Source: Ruminococcus sp. Phil11
Lineage (GTDB): Bacteria > Bacillota > Clostridia > Oscillospirales > Ruminococcaceae
DNA length: 56,869 bases
Reading direction: 5' to 3'
NCBI GenBank assembly: GCA_001940925.1
Contig: MSGZ01000038.1
Location: 1 to 56,869 of the forward strand
Below the pieces are notes generated by a model. It was not told the DNA's origin and did not search any database. It saw only the letters and a program-made list of their open reading frames with translations. This document shows positions 41,695 to 51,050 of the stretch, piece after piece. Position numbers and translations under genes: made by a program. Positions within the stretch are counted from its first letter, which is position 1. Each line of letters starts with the position of its first letter.

Positions 41695-43650
41695 ATGAAA
41701 ACGATCAGAAAAACCATTGCAGCAGCACTCGGCGGCATCATCGCAGCGGGGATGCTCTCCGCAATGCCCGCAGAGGCTGTCCGGGAACAGCTCGGCACCT
41801 ACCGCCGCGTCGGGGACCGCGGGCTCTATCTCAGCGATTCCGGCGCGATCCAGGTGGACAGCGAAAACAGCTCCGGCGTGCTGTTCAGGATCCGGCTTTC
41901 CGAGGAGGAGGAACCGGAATTCCGGAATCACATCGAACAGAAGATCCGCATGTATGTGCAGAATGCGGAGGGCGACCCGGATACGCGGTTTGTGTTTCAA
42001 CTTGAGCCGTTTTATACCGGTTATTTCAGCAGCGAACCGGATGAAGGTCCGTTCTGTACCTACACCCTGACCGACAAGCAGCAGGGGTATGATTTCTATG
42101 AATATGCCGCGCAGCTTTACTATTACTTATCGCACAGTGAATATGCATCGAAGCTGGTGTCCTATAAATATTATCCGGATTTCGGCTGCACGAATGAGGC
42201 AGGCTTTAACGGCTATAAGGTCAGCGAAAACCCGGAGATGCAGGAGAATATCAACGCATGGCTTGCCGAAAATTCGCCCGGCGTTGTCGCGCGCATCTCG
42301 GACGACCCGTTTTATAATGGATTCCTGACCCTCGGCTGGGCGGAAACAGAGTCCGGCTGGGAATACGAACCGTACCCGCCGTTTCATGATATTTACGGCA
42401 TCTGGGAGGCGTTCGGCTATGTGCCGGAGTATTATAATACTGTGCTCTACCGGCACGGCGACGAATTTGCGTTTGATTTCATGCAGTGGCAGGGATTTTA
42501 TGACAATATCTCCGATGCGGAGATCCAGGCAGCCATGACGAAATACGGCCTTGACCAACTGGACAATGAACCGCGCAGGCTGTTCCTGATCTTCCCGTTC
42601 GATACCGTTGACAAGCTTGCCGCACGCGCAGGCAGCACCTACCGCACGGCAGACGCCGGCAGCGAAGAAGCGGTGCTCCGCGACCGGAGGCTTGCGGAAA
42701 TGCTGAACGAAGCCATGAATATCGGGTTTGCGGGCAGCATCAGCTGGGCGGATGCGCCGGAGAAAAGCGGCTATGAGCTGGCCGCTGCCGGTGCGCGGCA
42801 GGGCTATGCGGTGCGGCTGATGCAGCGCATGGGCGACGACCCGGCGGGCGAGCCGGATTATCTGCTGAAACCGCAGGAAGCCGCGCATCTGCTTGCATAT
42901 CTGGACAAATATCTCGGGCTGCCCTTCGGCGTCAGCCTGCGGATCCCGTCGGCTTCGGCGGCGTTCACGGAAGCTTCCTTTGACGATCTCATGAAGCTGC
43001 CGAACGACAAGCTCAGCAAAATGAGCGGCACCGATTTTGATACCCTGACCGATGAGATCAGGGGCGAGGCGAATCTGAACGCGCCGGACGGCATCGTCAA
43101 GGCGATGTTCACGATCCCGCAGAGCGCGGCACAGAAGATGATCCTGAATGTCGTGCTTGAATCGGAGCTTCCGGACATGATCGACGTCATGCTGTATGCG
43201 GGACAGGATGTTGCGGAATATCTCGGTGTGCCGGAGGACATGATCCGGACGATCTGCAGGCCGGGGGAATTTGACGACCGGCTCGGCGATCCGAATTCTG
43301 ATCTGACTTTGCTTTATACGGAGCTTGACCTCAGCAGATACGGCGAAGAAAACCGGTATAAGGCTTATGCGCTGCTGATGCAGCGGCTGAAAGCGACCGC
43401 AAAATTCAACGCAATGTCTCTGGAACCGACAGTCCCGGAAGGCGTCACGCTCGGCGACGTCAACCTTGACGGTGCTGCGGATGTGGCGGATGCGGTGCTG
43501 CTTGCGCGGTACTGCGTCTCGGATGACGAGGCATACCTCACGGCAAAGGGACTGAAAAACGCAGACGTTGACTATAACAGAAAGGTTACCGCTGAAGATG
43601 TCACCGAGCTGCTGCTGATCATTGCGAAAAAGAAAACACCGCTTTTCTGA
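41695..43650 (+). CDS. Secreted dockerin-containing protein of unknown function
   Basis: A 651-residue protein. A signal peptide ends after MPAEA (residue ~28). Residues ~30-580 form a large region I do not recognise, rich in acidic and aromatic residues and without glycosidase signatures. The C terminus (from ~residue 585) is a type I dockerin: GDVNLDGAADVADAVLLARY and NADVDYNRKVTAEDVTELLLI are the two calcium-binding duplicated segments. The dockerin implies attachment to a cohesin on a cellulosome-like scaffold, and the rest may be a new cargo module. An AAAAAGGAGG site precedes the ATG. Confidence 0.85.
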   Translation: MKTIRKTIAAALGGIIAAGMLSAMPAEAVREQLGTYRRVGDRGLYLSDSGAIQVDSENSSGVLFRIRLSEEEEPEFRNHIEQKIRMYVQNAEGDPDTRFVFQLEPFYTGYFSSEPDEGPFCTYTLTDKQQGYDFYEYAAQLYYYLSHSEYASKLVSYKYYPDFGCTNEAGFNGYKVSENPEMQENINAWLAENSPGVVARISDDPFYNGFLTLGWAETESGWEYEPYPPFHDIYGIWEAFGYVPEYYNTVLYRHGDEFAFDFMQWQGFYDNISDAEIQAAMTKYGLDQLDNEPRRLFLIFPFDTVDKLAARAGSTYRTADAGSEEAVLRDRRLAEMLNEAMNIGFAGSISWADAPEKSGYELAAAGARQGYAVRLMQRMGDDPAGEPDYLLKPQEAAHLLAYLDKYLGLPFGVSLRIPSASAAFTEASFDDLMKLPNDKLSKMSGTDFDTLTDEIRGEANLNAPDGIVKAMFTIPQSAAQKMILNVVLESELPDMIDVMLYAGQDVAEYLGVPEDMIRTICRPGEFDDRLGDPNSDLTLLYTELDLSRYGEENRYKAYALLMQRLKATAKFNAMSLEPTVPEGVTLGDVNLDGAADVADAVLLARYCVSDDEAYLTAKGLKNADVDYNRKVTAEDVTELLLIIAKKKTPLF

Positions 43651-43684
43651 ATGAAAGAAGCCGCGTGTTTTCCGCGTCTTCCTC

Positions 43685-43713
43685 TTGACGGAAACCGCAA
43701 TCTGTGCTATAAT
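43685..43713 (+). promoter_or_regulatory. Promoter of serS
   Basis: TTGACG (43685-43690) and TATAAT (43708-43713) with a 17-bp spacer, ~45 nt before the ATG. The leader is too short for a T-box. Confidence 0.8.
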
Positions 43714-43765
43714 AAACTGGATATCCGGATATGCCGGAATGCGATTCTGAAAGAGGAGAACGATC

Positions 43766-45052
43766 ATGCTTGATATTAAATTTCTCATCAACAATAAGGA
43801 TGCGGTAAAAGAGAATATCCGCAAAAAATTCCAGGAGGACAAGCTCCCGCTCGTAGACGAGGCTGCTGACCTTTATGCAAAGCAGCTCGAAGCAAAGCAC
43901 ATTTCCGAGGATCTGCGCGCACAGCGCAACAAGTTGTCTGCGGAATCGGCAAAGCTGCGCAAGGAAGGCAAAATCGAGGAGGCCGAGGCGATCGGCCGTC
44001 AGGTCAAACAGAACGCCGTGACCGTCAAGGAGCAGGAGACCATTCTCGCAGAGGCGACTGCCCGCCTTGACCAGATCATGAAAACGATCCCGCAGATCAT
44101 TGACCCGTCCGTGCCGATCGGCAAGGACGACAGCGAGAACGTCGAGGTCGAGCGTTTCGGCGAGCCGAAGGTGCCGGACTACGAGATCCCGTATCATGCG
44201 GATATCATGACCCGTCTGGGCGGTCTGGACAAGGAATCCGCCGGCCGTGTCGCAGGCGAGGGCTTCTACTATCTGCTCGGCGACATCGCCCGTCTGCATG
44301 AGGCTGTCCTTGCCTATGCAAGAGATTTCATGATCGACCACGGCTTCACCTATGTCATCCCGCCGTTCATGATGCACAGAAGCATCGTCGAGGGCGTCAT
44401 GAGCTTTGAGGAAATGGAAGCCATGATGTACAAGATCGAGGGCGAGGACCTCTATATGATCGGTACCTCGGAGCATACCATGATCGGCCGCTTTGTCAAT
44501 CAGATCATCGACGAAAGCAGCCTGCCGCTGACTCTGACCTCTTATTCGCCGTGCTTCCGCAGAGAGATCGGCTCGCACGGTCTGGAGGAGCGCGGTGTTT
44601 ACCGCATCCACCAGTTCGAGAAGCAGGAGATGATCGTCCTCTGCAAGCCGGAGGAGAGCATGGACTGGTACAATAAGATGTGGAAGCTTTCTGTTGATCT
44701 GTTCCGCAGCATGGAGATCCCGGTACGTCAGCTGGAATGCTGCTCCGGCGACCTCGCGAACCTCAAGGTCAAGTCCTGCGATATCGAGGCATGGAGCCCG
44801 CGCCAGAAGAAGTATTTTGAGGTCTGCTCCTGCTCGAACCTCGGTGATGCACAGGCACGCCGCCTGAAGATCCGCACCAAGGGCGAGAACGGCACCTATC
44901 TGGTGCACACGCTCAATAATACGGTCGTGGCACCGCCGAGAATGCTGATCGCACTGCTGGAGAACCATTATCAGGCAGACGGTTCTGTCAATGTTCCGGC
45001 CGTTCTCCGTCCGTACATGGGCGGCAAGGAGCGTCTTGTCCCGGTGAAATAA
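43766..45052 (+). CDS. serS: Seryl-tRNA synthetase
   Basis: A 428-residue class II synthetase that charges tRNA-Ser. The N-terminal coiled-coil arm (residues ~25-110) contacts the long variable arm of the tRNA. Class II motifs are visible: motif 2 as FRREIGSHG...GVYRIHQFEKQE, the TSEH loop (MIGTSEHTMIG), and motif 3 within NNTVVAPPRMLIALLENH. Length is normal. An AGAGGAG site precedes ATG 43766. The stop is followed at once by a GC-rich repeat and a terminator. Confidence 0.97.
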   Translation: MLDIKFLINNKDAVKENIRKKFQEDKLPLVDEAADLYAKQLEAKHISEDLRAQRNKLSAESAKLRKEGKIEEAEAIGRQVKQNAVTVKEQETILAEATARLDQIMKTIPQIIDPSVPIGKDDSENVEVERFGEPKVPDYEIPYHADIMTRLGGLDKESAGRVAGEGFYYLLGDIARLHEAVLAYARDFMIDHGFTYVIPPFMMHRSIVEGVMSFEEMEAMMYKIEGEDLYMIGTSEHTMIGRFVNQIIDESSLPLTLTSYSPCFRREIGSHGLEERGVYRIHQFEKQEMIVLCKPEESMDWYNKMWKLSVDLFRSMEIPVRQLECCSGDLANLKVKSCDIEAWSPRQKKYFEVCSCSNLGDAQARRLKIRTKGENGTYLVHTLNNTVVAPPRMLIALLENHYQADGSVNVPAVLRPYMGGKERLVPVK

Positions 45053-45110
45053 GCGGGGAGCCTCCGCAGGCATATCCCTCCGGGTACGGTGAGCGAAGCG
45101 CTCCCGATGC
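45053..45110 (+). repeat. GC-rich intergenic repeat abutting the serS stop codon
   Basis: It begins GCGGGGAGCCTCCGCAGGCA and continues through CCCTCCGGGTACGGTGAGCG to GAAGCGCTCCC. The same element starts immediately after the stop codon at 53608, and inverted copies lie at 53936-54035. A shortened relative (GGAGCCTCCGCAGGC) is at ~56776. Confidence 0.75.
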
Positions 45111-45140
45111 GAAAGCACGCCGGAAGTATAACTGAAAACG

Positions 45141-45179
45141 AAAAAGGACGCTGATATGTGGAAATCAGCGTCCTTTTTT
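45141..45179. terminator. Bidirectional terminator, copy 2 of the recurring module
   Basis: AAAGGACGCTGAT and ATCAGCGTCCTTT form a 13-bp stem with an 8-nt loop, with A and T runs on either side. It serves serS (plus) and the XRE regulator gene (minus). Confidence 0.92.
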
Positions 45180-45187
45180 GCAGCATT

Positions 45188-45712
45188 TTAGTCCGCAGAC
45201 TTCTTATCAAGCCCGAACAGTCTGCGCTTGGCATCGCGGAGCTTCTGTCCGTGACGGCTTGTCACGAGCAGCCCGATAAACGGCATACCGACGCAGATGC
45301 CGAGGAATATGCCCTCCAGAAATTCGTAGGCAGGTGACGGGTTTTCCGGCTCCAGAAAGATCACGGTCAGCAGCACGGCTGCCGCCGCGCATCCGAAGAG
45401 AAACACCCCATGCATATAGCGGTTGAATCTCTCGTTCTGTTCATTGTTGAGGTCTGCGACCTTCATGACGGTTTCCTTTGTTTCCTGATTCATAAGCTCA
45501 CTTCTCCTTTCGCCGTCCAGCAGCTCGCGCAGCTCAACATCATAATAGTCTGCGATCTCAATGAGCACTGCCAGATCCGGCATATTGCTTCCGGTCTCCC
45601 AGCGGGATACAGTTCTGCGCGCGACATTGAGCGTTTCCGCGAACTGCTCCTGTGTGATCCCTTTCTCCTTGCGGAGGGTTTTCAAAAAGTTTCCGATCTT
45701 TTGCTGATCCAT
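45188..45712 (-). CDS. XRE-family regulator with membrane helices (first paralogue)
   Basis: A 174-residue protein. The N-terminal helix-turn-helix (residues 6-60) is IGNFLKTLRKEKGITQEQFAETLNVARRTVSRWETGSNMPDLAVL. After a linker, two hydrophobic segments (~110-127 and ~136-160) suggest membrane anchoring, so DNA binding may respond to membrane state. ATG 45712, 8 nt after AAAGGAGG, is preferred to upstream in-frame starts. A palindrome shared with the paralogue at 56162 lies ~75 nt upstream. Confidence 0.85.
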   Translation of the reverse strand: MDQQKIGNFLKTLRKEKGITQEQFAETLNVARRTVSRWETGSNMPDLAVLIEIADYYDVELRELLDGERRSELMNQETKETVMKVADLNNEQNERFNRYMHGVFLFGCAAAAVLLTVIFLEPENPSPAYEFLEGIFLGICVGMPFIGLLVTSRHGQKLRDAKRRLFGLDKKSAD

Positions 45713-45785
45713 TGACTGGCCTCCTTTCGCATTCATGATAACATAGCCCGCCCGGAAAATACAGGACATGAAGTGAGCAAAATGC

Positions 45786-45797
45786 ACGTATTTACGT
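45786..45797. promoter_or_regulatory. Shared palindrome ACGTATTTACGT upstream of the first XRE gene
   Basis: The inverted repeat ACGTA-N2-TACGT is also at 56711-56722. Matching flanks (TACGTAAATACGTG followed closely by ATTTT) extend the similarity to ~20 bp. It is probably the binding site of one or both XRE regulators. Confidence 0.5.
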
Positions 45798-45810
45798 AAT
45801 GGGACAGGGC

Positions 45811-45826
45811 ATGTCACATGAGACAT
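45811..45826. promoter_or_regulatory. Second inverted repeat upstream of the first XRE gene
   Basis: ATGTCACATGAGACAT is a near-perfect 16-bp palindrome located just downstream of the predicted transcript start (~45828), a position fitting a repressor site. Confidence 0.45.
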
Positions 45827-45834
45827 CTCTCTGT

Positions 45835-45863
45835 ATCTTAGCATATTCCGCCGGAAAAGTCAA
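45835..45863 (-). promoter_or_regulatory. Promoter of the first XRE gene
   Basis: On the minus strand, TTGACT (45858-45863) and TAAGAT (45835-45840) are 17 bp apart. The leader is ~115 nt and holds both palindromes. Confidence 0.7.
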
Positions 45864-45926
45864 CTGTGCCGGCATAGTCTGCCGCAGCCGCAGCGTAGAA
45901 TAAACAAACCGCGGAGGTGATGACCT

Positions 45927-47384
45927 TTGAAGCATACCGCGATCTATGTGCGGCAGTCCGCAGACCGCGCCGACAGCGTCTCGCTGGAAACGCAGGAGCA
46001 GCTCTGCCGGCAGGATATCCCGCCGGATGAGACGGTCCGTGTCTACAGCGACCGCGGCTATTCCGGCAAGAATACCGACCGCCCCGCCCTGCGCGCGCTG
46101 CTCGCGGACGTCCGCGCAGATGCGGTCAGCCGGGTTCTGGTCTATAAGCTTGACCGCATCAGCCGGAACCTTGCGGATTTTACGCAGCTCCTGCGGCTGT
46201 TTTCGGAGCACCGCGTCGCATTTGAATCCCGCACGGAGCGTTTCGAGACGGCGACGCCGGTCGGGCAGGCGATGCAGAGCCTGCTCATGGTCTTTGCGCA
46301 GCTGGAACGCGAAACGATCAGCGGGCGCGTGCGGGATGCGGCCTATGCGCGGGCAAAGGCCGGGTTTGATACCGGCGGGCGGCCGCCGTTCGGGTTTGTC
46401 AAGGTGCCGCATACGGTCGGCGGAAAACGGACGCAGAAGCTCGCGCCGGATGCACACGCGCAGGATGTATCCGATGCGTTTTCGCAGTATCTGCTTGCGG
46501 AAGGCTCCCTGACCGCGGTCTGCCGGACATGGAATCTTCAGGGGATCCGGACGGCGCGGGGCGGGGAATGGTCGCCGAACACGCTCTGCCGGCTCCTGCG
46601 CAATCCGGTGTATGTACAGGCAGATCACCGCGTTTATGCGTATCTTTCCGCACGCGGCGCAGAGCTCTGCATCCCGGAGCCGCTGCCGGAGCAGCACGGC
46701 GTTTATCTCTACGCCGACCGCCGCGTCAATCAGAGCCGCTTCACCGATCTGCACGGCAGCTTCGCGATCTGCGCGCCGCACATCGGGCTGATACCGCCGG
46801 AGCTTTGGCTCGGATGCCAGAAAAAGCTCGATGCTTCGCGGAAAATACGGAATCAGAGCAAAGGGCGGCGCAGCTTTCTCAGCGGACTGATCTTCTGTAT
46901 GCGGTGCGGCAGCGCGATGACCGTTGTGCGGGGGCGGTCTGCAGACTATCTGATCTGCGGCGGCAGAAAGCGCGGCAGATGCGCCGGAGCAGGGGCGGTC
47001 TGGCGGGTAACGGATGCCGAGCGGCTTGCCGGTGCGGTACTGGCCGCGCGGCTGGATGCGCTGCGGCATACCTCTTTTCTGCCTGCTGAGCAGCCGGATG
47101 CGCTCCGGCAGGAGCTTGCCGTGCTCTGTCTGCGGCGGGAGCGGCTTGTACAGCGTCTGGCAGAGGCACCGGAATCCGCAGTTGACGCGCTGACCGAAGC
47201 GGCGGCGCGGATCGGGGAGCAGTGCCGGAAAATCGAGCAGCTGCTCGCAGAACAGGCGCGCCCGCAGACAAATCCCCTGCCGGACTGGGACAGCTGCGAT
47301 CCCGGGATGCGGAAAACGATCGCGCAGACCCTGCTGCAATGCATATGCGCGGACGGCGAAACGCTCCATGTGTTTTTGAAATAG
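45927..47384 (+). CDS. Large serine recombinase
   Basis: A 485-residue site-specific recombinase. The catalytic resolvase domain (residues 1-145) starts AIYVRQSADRADSVSLETQ with nucleophile Ser11, then YSDRGYSGKNTDRPAL and VYKLDRISRNLADF. A recombinase domain follows (GGRPPFGF... to ~residue 270), then a zinc ribbon (FCMRCGSAM...ICGGRKRGRCAG) and a C-terminal coiled coil. Translation begins at TTG 45927, 9 nt after GGAGG; the nearby ATG is in another frame. No phage, conjugation or transposon genes flank it. It may be a domesticated enzyme, an invertase, or an element remnant. Confidence 0.92.
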   Translation: MKHTAIYVRQSADRADSVSLETQEQLCRQDIPPDETVRVYSDRGYSGKNTDRPALRALLADVRADAVSRVLVYKLDRISRNLADFTQLLRLFSEHRVAFESRTERFETATPVGQAMQSLLMVFAQLERETISGRVRDAAYARAKAGFDTGGRPPFGFVKVPHTVGGKRTQKLAPDAHAQDVSDAFSQYLLAEGSLTAVCRTWNLQGIRTARGGEWSPNTLCRLLRNPVYVQADHRVYAYLSARGAELCIPEPLPEQHGVYLYADRRVNQSRFTDLHGSFAICAPHIGLIPPELWLGCQKKLDASRKIRNQSKGRRSFLSGLIFCMRCGSAMTVVRGRSADYLICGGRKRGRCAGAGAVWRVTDAERLAGAVLAARLDALRHTSFLPAEQPDALRQELAVLCLRRERLVQRLAEAPESAVDALTEAAARIGEQCRKIEQLLAEQARPQTNPLPDWDSCDPGMRKTIAQTLLQCICADGETLHVFLK

Positions 47385-47435
47385 ACGAATCAGAACAGAC
47401 ACCGCTGCAGAATGCCTGACCGACTGCTTATAACA

Positions 47436-47466
47436 AAAAGGCGCGGTATTTTCACCGCGCCTTTCT
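47436..47466. terminator. Bidirectional terminator
   Basis: AAAGGCGCGGT and ACCGCGCCTTT form an 11-bp stem with an ATTTTC-type loop. It separates the recombinase gene (plus) from the vWA lipoprotein gene (minus). Confidence 0.88.
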
Positions 47467-47489
47467 GTATCTGTATATTTGCTTTTGTC

Positions 47490-49082
47490 TTATTGGATCT
47501 GCGCCGCCTGCACCAGCTCGACAAACTCCTGCTTGTACTGGTCATTCGCAGTATCGTTCTCCGTGACCATACCGAGCACCGTGTCCTTTGTTGCGGTGCC
47601 CTTGTATTCGCTGTCGCGCAGCACCAGACCGAATGCCGCGACTGCCGAAGCAAACCGCATGTTGTCGGACATGACCTGCCGGTATGCGCTCTCTGCGACC
47701 GGATAGGTGAGCAGCGTGCTCTCGTCGCCGTCCGGCTCCTTATAGCGGACGGAAACCGTGCAGTATTCGCCGTTTTCGGTACCGGAAGCCGCACCCTCGC
47801 TGTATTTGAGGTCAGAGGTCGCAAATTCCATTGTGCTGTTCAGGTCTGCGATCTCATAGAGTGCCGTAACAGTATGACCCGCGCCGATCTCGCCCGCGTC
47901 CTTGGTATCGTCCGCAAAATCCTCTGCGGCGAGCATTCTGTTCTCGTAGCCGATCAGACGGTAGCCCTTGATATAAGCCGGATTGAATTCCACCTGGAAC
48001 TTGACGTCCTTTGCGACGGTTTCCAGTGTGCCGCCCATTTCCTCAACAAGGACGCGCTTTGCCTCCGCCTCGCTGTCGATGTACGCGTAATTGCCGTTGC
48101 CGTTGTCTGCGAGCGTCTCCATTTTGTTGTCCTTGATGTTGCCGGTGCCGAAGCCGAGCACGGAGAGGAACACGCCCTTTTTGCGCTGCTTCTCGACGAG
48201 CTTTTTGAGCTCCGCCTCGCTGGAAATGCCGACGTTCAGGTCGCCGTCTGTTGCAAGGATGATGCGGTTATTGCCGCCCTCGATAAAGTATTTCTGCGCA
48301 ATGTCATACGCGGTGTTGATGCCCGCCGCGCCTGCGGTCGAGCCGCCTGCTTCGAGCATTTCGATCGCCTCGCGGATGCGGATGCCCTCATTTCCGGCCG
48401 CGCCCTCCAGCTCGACGCGGTCTGCGCCTGCGTAGGTCACGATCGAAACGCGGTCATTTTCATTGAGCTCCTCGGTCAGCATACAAAACGCCTTCTGCAC
48501 GAGCGGCAGCTTATCCGCCGAGTACATCGAACCGGAAACGTCGATCAGGAACACGAGATTCATCGGCTTGCGCTCCTGCATATCAATGTCCTTCGCCTTC
48601 ATGCCGACCATCATCAGCTTGGTGTCGGGATTCCACGGGCATTCCGCGATCTCTGTCGTAACGGAGAACGGCTCGCCTGCCTGCGGCTCCGGATAATTGT
48701 AGTGGAAATAGTTGATCATTTCCTCGATGCGGACGGCATCCTGCGGGATGCTGCCGCCGTCGCGGATGAGTCTGCGGAGATTGGAATAAGATGCGGTGTC
48801 AACATCCGCGGAGAATGTGGAAAGCGGATTTGCGGTCACGCTCTGAAAGCTGTTTTCGGTGATCGCGCTGTATTCCTCGGTGTTGAAGTCCGGCACATCC
48901 CAGCTGCCGGCCTCGGCTTCATAGCATTCATCCGCTCCCATGGAATATTCAGCAGCGGGAGCGCAATCGTTCTTCATTGTTGCGTCAAACATTGTTGCAG
49001 CAGAGTCTGCGCCGCAGCCTGTCAACGTCATCATGGCCGCAAATGCGAGCGGCATTGCTTTCAGCATTGTATTCTGTTTCAT
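47490..49082 (-). CDS. von Willebrand factor A-domain lipoprotein (YfbK-like)
   Basis: A 530-residue lipoprotein; the signal ends in the lipobox LTGC. After a linker, an N-terminal vWA-associated region (NPLSTFSADVDTASYSNLRRLI...VRIEEMINYFHYNY) matches the YfbK family. The vWA domain has the metal-binding MIDAS motif DVSGSM and ILATDGDLNVG; a DUF3520-like C-terminal region (MRFASAVAAFGLVLRDSEYKG) follows. The role of this family is unknown; vWA domains bind proteins through a metal ion. ATG 49082 is preferred over 49085 because of its spacing to AGGAGG. Confidence 0.9.
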   Translation of the reverse strand: MKQNTMLKAMPLAFAAMMTLTGCGADSAATMFDATMKNDCAPAAEYSMGADECYEAEAGSWDVPDFNTEEYSAITENSFQSVTANPLSTFSADVDTASYSNLRRLIRDGGSIPQDAVRIEEMINYFHYNYPEPQAGEPFSVTTEIAECPWNPDTKLMMVGMKAKDIDMQERKPMNLVFLIDVSGSMYSADKLPLVQKAFCMLTEELNENDRVSIVTYAGADRVELEGAAGNEGIRIREAIEMLEAGGSTAGAAGINTAYDIAQKYFIEGGNNRIILATDGDLNVGISSEAELKKLVEKQRKKGVFLSVLGFGTGNIKDNKMETLADNGNGNYAYIDSEAEAKRVLVEEMGGTLETVAKDVKFQVEFNPAYIKGYRLIGYENRMLAAEDFADDTKDAGEIGAGHTVTALYEIADLNSTMEFATSDLKYSEGAASGTENGEYCTVSVRYKEPDGDESTLLTYPVAESAYRQVMSDNMRFASAVAAFGLVLRDSEYKGTATKDTVLGMVTENDTANDQYKQEFVELVQAAQIQ

Positions 49083-49292
49083 CATATACCTCCTGCCGTC
49101 AGGGACGGCGTTTTATTCAGATTTCCGTTGTTCTCAAAAATTCCTGTGTGTGTTCTCTTTTTCTCTCGTGCGTATCGGGCAGCGCCTTACCCTTTACACC
49201 TATTATACGTTCGCCGCAAACAAATTCCTTATGATTTTTTGAAAAATTTTTTGCGGCCGTCATCTTTACACACAGTAATTTTTCTTGTTATT

Positions 49293-49321
49293 ATTATACC
49301 ACGTATTATGCGGGAATCCAA
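49293..49321 (-). promoter_or_regulatory. Promoter of the vWA lipoprotein gene
   Basis: On the minus strand, TTGGAT (49316-49321) and TATAAT (49293-49298) are 17 bp apart, giving a ~200-nt AT-rich leader with no element I recognise. Confidence 0.72.
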
Positions 49322-49405
49322 CAACGGAGGCTTTACAAATGGTTCCGATTCTTTTACAGGACCGCAGAAAGCGTTACAATTCGTTTGCCGTCCGGTTTCA
49401 GACCG

Positions 49406-49440
49406 AAAAAAGAAGAAGGAAGAGCCACGCTCTCCCTTCC
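49406..49440 (-). terminator. Terminator of the third ECF operon
   Basis: GAAGGGAGAGC and GCTCTTCCTTC form a stem with one wobble pair and a short loop. On the minus strand it is followed by TTCTTTTTT. Confidence 0.75.
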
Positions 49441-49454
49441 TCTGTACGGTATTG

Positions 49455-51050
49455 TTAAGAATCCATATCCCTGACTGGTTCGTCTGCGAAGGCTTCCGGG
49501 TCGGGAACGCCGTTGACCTCCTCTGCAAAGGCCGGTTCCTGCATCTCATGCATCTGATACGCCGAGAGATCCGGCATCTCAAACGGCTCTGCGTCATCCT
49601 CGAATTTCAGATCCAGCGTGTTGACAAAGTGGGAAAGCTCGCCGTTTTCGTTGTAGCCCAGCAGCCTGACAATGACGCCGGTCTCCGTATCCGTATACAT
49701 ATCAAAATCCGAAACAAATTCCTTAAAGATGAATTTATCGTTTGGCTTGCCCTTGATATGCACGCATTCTCTGCCGTTGACAGTCTCCGTACCGATGATC
49801 TCCCATGTGTCAAATTCGTAGAGATAACCGAGGATCTGTTTGCTCCATTCAAAGGTACTGAGACCCATGCCTTCCAGGATCTGTTTGCGGCTGTGATAGA
49901 AATCGTAATCGTCAAACTCCATGTCGTCCGGCCTGAGCTGATCTTTTTCAACCGGCGGGCAGTCAATGCGGTGCGTGATGAAGCCGTCTGCACTGCATCT
50001 ATGGCTATACTCCTCTGCATGGTAGAACTTTTCGCCGTCCTTGGCCGTGATAAACGCACCGCTTTCGTCCCTTGTGCAGCCCGCACAGCCGTTCATCAGC
50101 GCATCCGCATCCGCGGAGTAGAAATATTCCAGAATCTCCGATCCTTTTCCGGCATTCAGATCGGCAAGGAGCGTGGAACGGTCTGCAATAAACTGACCGC
50201 CATCGGGGCGGGTGCCGCTGACTGTAACGCAGGAAACGCGGTTATAATAGTCCATGGTGTTGCACATCTTATAGAACACGCCGTCCTTCGTTGTCATATC
50301 GCATTCCTTTGCCGCGACATTCGTGTTCTGCCAGATATCCTTTGCATTGATTGTGTCCTCCCGGCACCATGTCAGATGCCCCTCCAGCGGATTTTCCGCA
50401 TAGGACTCGTTCGCTGCCGGCTGCGCAGGATTTGCCGCCGCCGCAACTGCCGTATAGATGCCTTCCGGGAACTGCCAGCGTGTTTCCTCGCCGTTCTGTT
50501 CCTTGACAATGGTATTGTCGCTGTATGCGGTCAGCCGGTAGGAGTCGCCGCCGTTGTAGACGAAAACGGAATAGTTTTCGCCGTCCGGATACGGCATGTC
50601 CGGATCACACGGCTGCCAGACGGTTCCCGCAGATTCAGCCTCAAGCTTTGCAACAGCAACAGCTGCCGTCAACTCCATATCAAGATCATTCTGCTGTTCT
50701 GCGGAGATATCCAGAATATACGGCGCATAAGCAGGCGACATCAGCCGGACTGCATCCCATGTCCCGAGCTCGAACCGCTCGGCAGGCTCCGTGATCACCT
50801 CAAACTGGGAATCCTCCGCGGATTCGTTCTGCGCATCGGATGCCGCAATTTCGATCTGATCGGTTTTGAGCCGCGGCAGAATGATCGCCGCCGCAAAGAC
50901 CGCGCAGCAGGCCGCCGCGCCGCAGACCAGCAAAGACGGGATCATGCTGCGGTGTGCCGTATGGGTCACGGCTGCAGCTCTTTCGTTTGCCTTCTGCTGA
51001 TATTTCGGGTCGATATCCCGCATCATATCCTTGATCTGCCGGTTTGTCAT
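49455..51050 (-). CDS. Large membrane-anchored anti-sigma-like protein
   Basis: A 531-residue protein starting inside the sigma gene (4-nt overlap). A ~35-residue cytoplasmic segment (MTNRQIKDMMRDIDPKYQQKANE) precedes one membrane helix (residues ~37-58). The ~470-residue outer part includes a segment near residues 385-500 (DTWEIIGTETVNGRECVHIKG, FVSDFDMYTDTETGVIVRLLGYNENGE) that resembles the MucB/RseB or LolA-like lipoprotein fold. It lacks a zinc motif. By position it is the probable anti-sigma partner; a co-regulator is also possible. Confidence 0.75.
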   Translation of the reverse strand: MTNRQIKDMMRDIDPKYQQKANERAAAVTHTAHRSMIPSLLVCGAAACCAVFAAAIILPRLKTDQIEIAASDAQNESAEDSQFEVITEPAERFELGTWDAVRLMSPAYAPYILDISAEQQNDLDMELTAAVAVAKLEAESAGTVWQPCDPDMPYPDGENYSVFVYNGGDSYRLTAYSDNTIVKEQNGEETRWQFPEGIYTAVAAAANPAQPAANESYAENPLEGHLTWCREDTINAKDIWQNTNVAAKECDMTTKDGVFYKMCNTMDYYNRVSCVTVSGTRPDGGQFIADRSTLLADLNAGKGSEILEYFYSADADALMNGCAGCTRDESGAFITAKDGEKFYHAEEYSHRCSADGFITHRIDCPPVEKDQLRPDDMEFDDYDFYHSRKQILEGMGLSTFEWSKQILGYLYEFDTWEIIGTETVNGRECVHIKGKPNDKFIFKEFVSDFDMYTDTETGVIVRLLGYNENGELSHFVNTLDLKFEDDAEPFEMPDLSAYQMHEMQEPAFAEEVNGVPDPEAFADEPVRDMDS

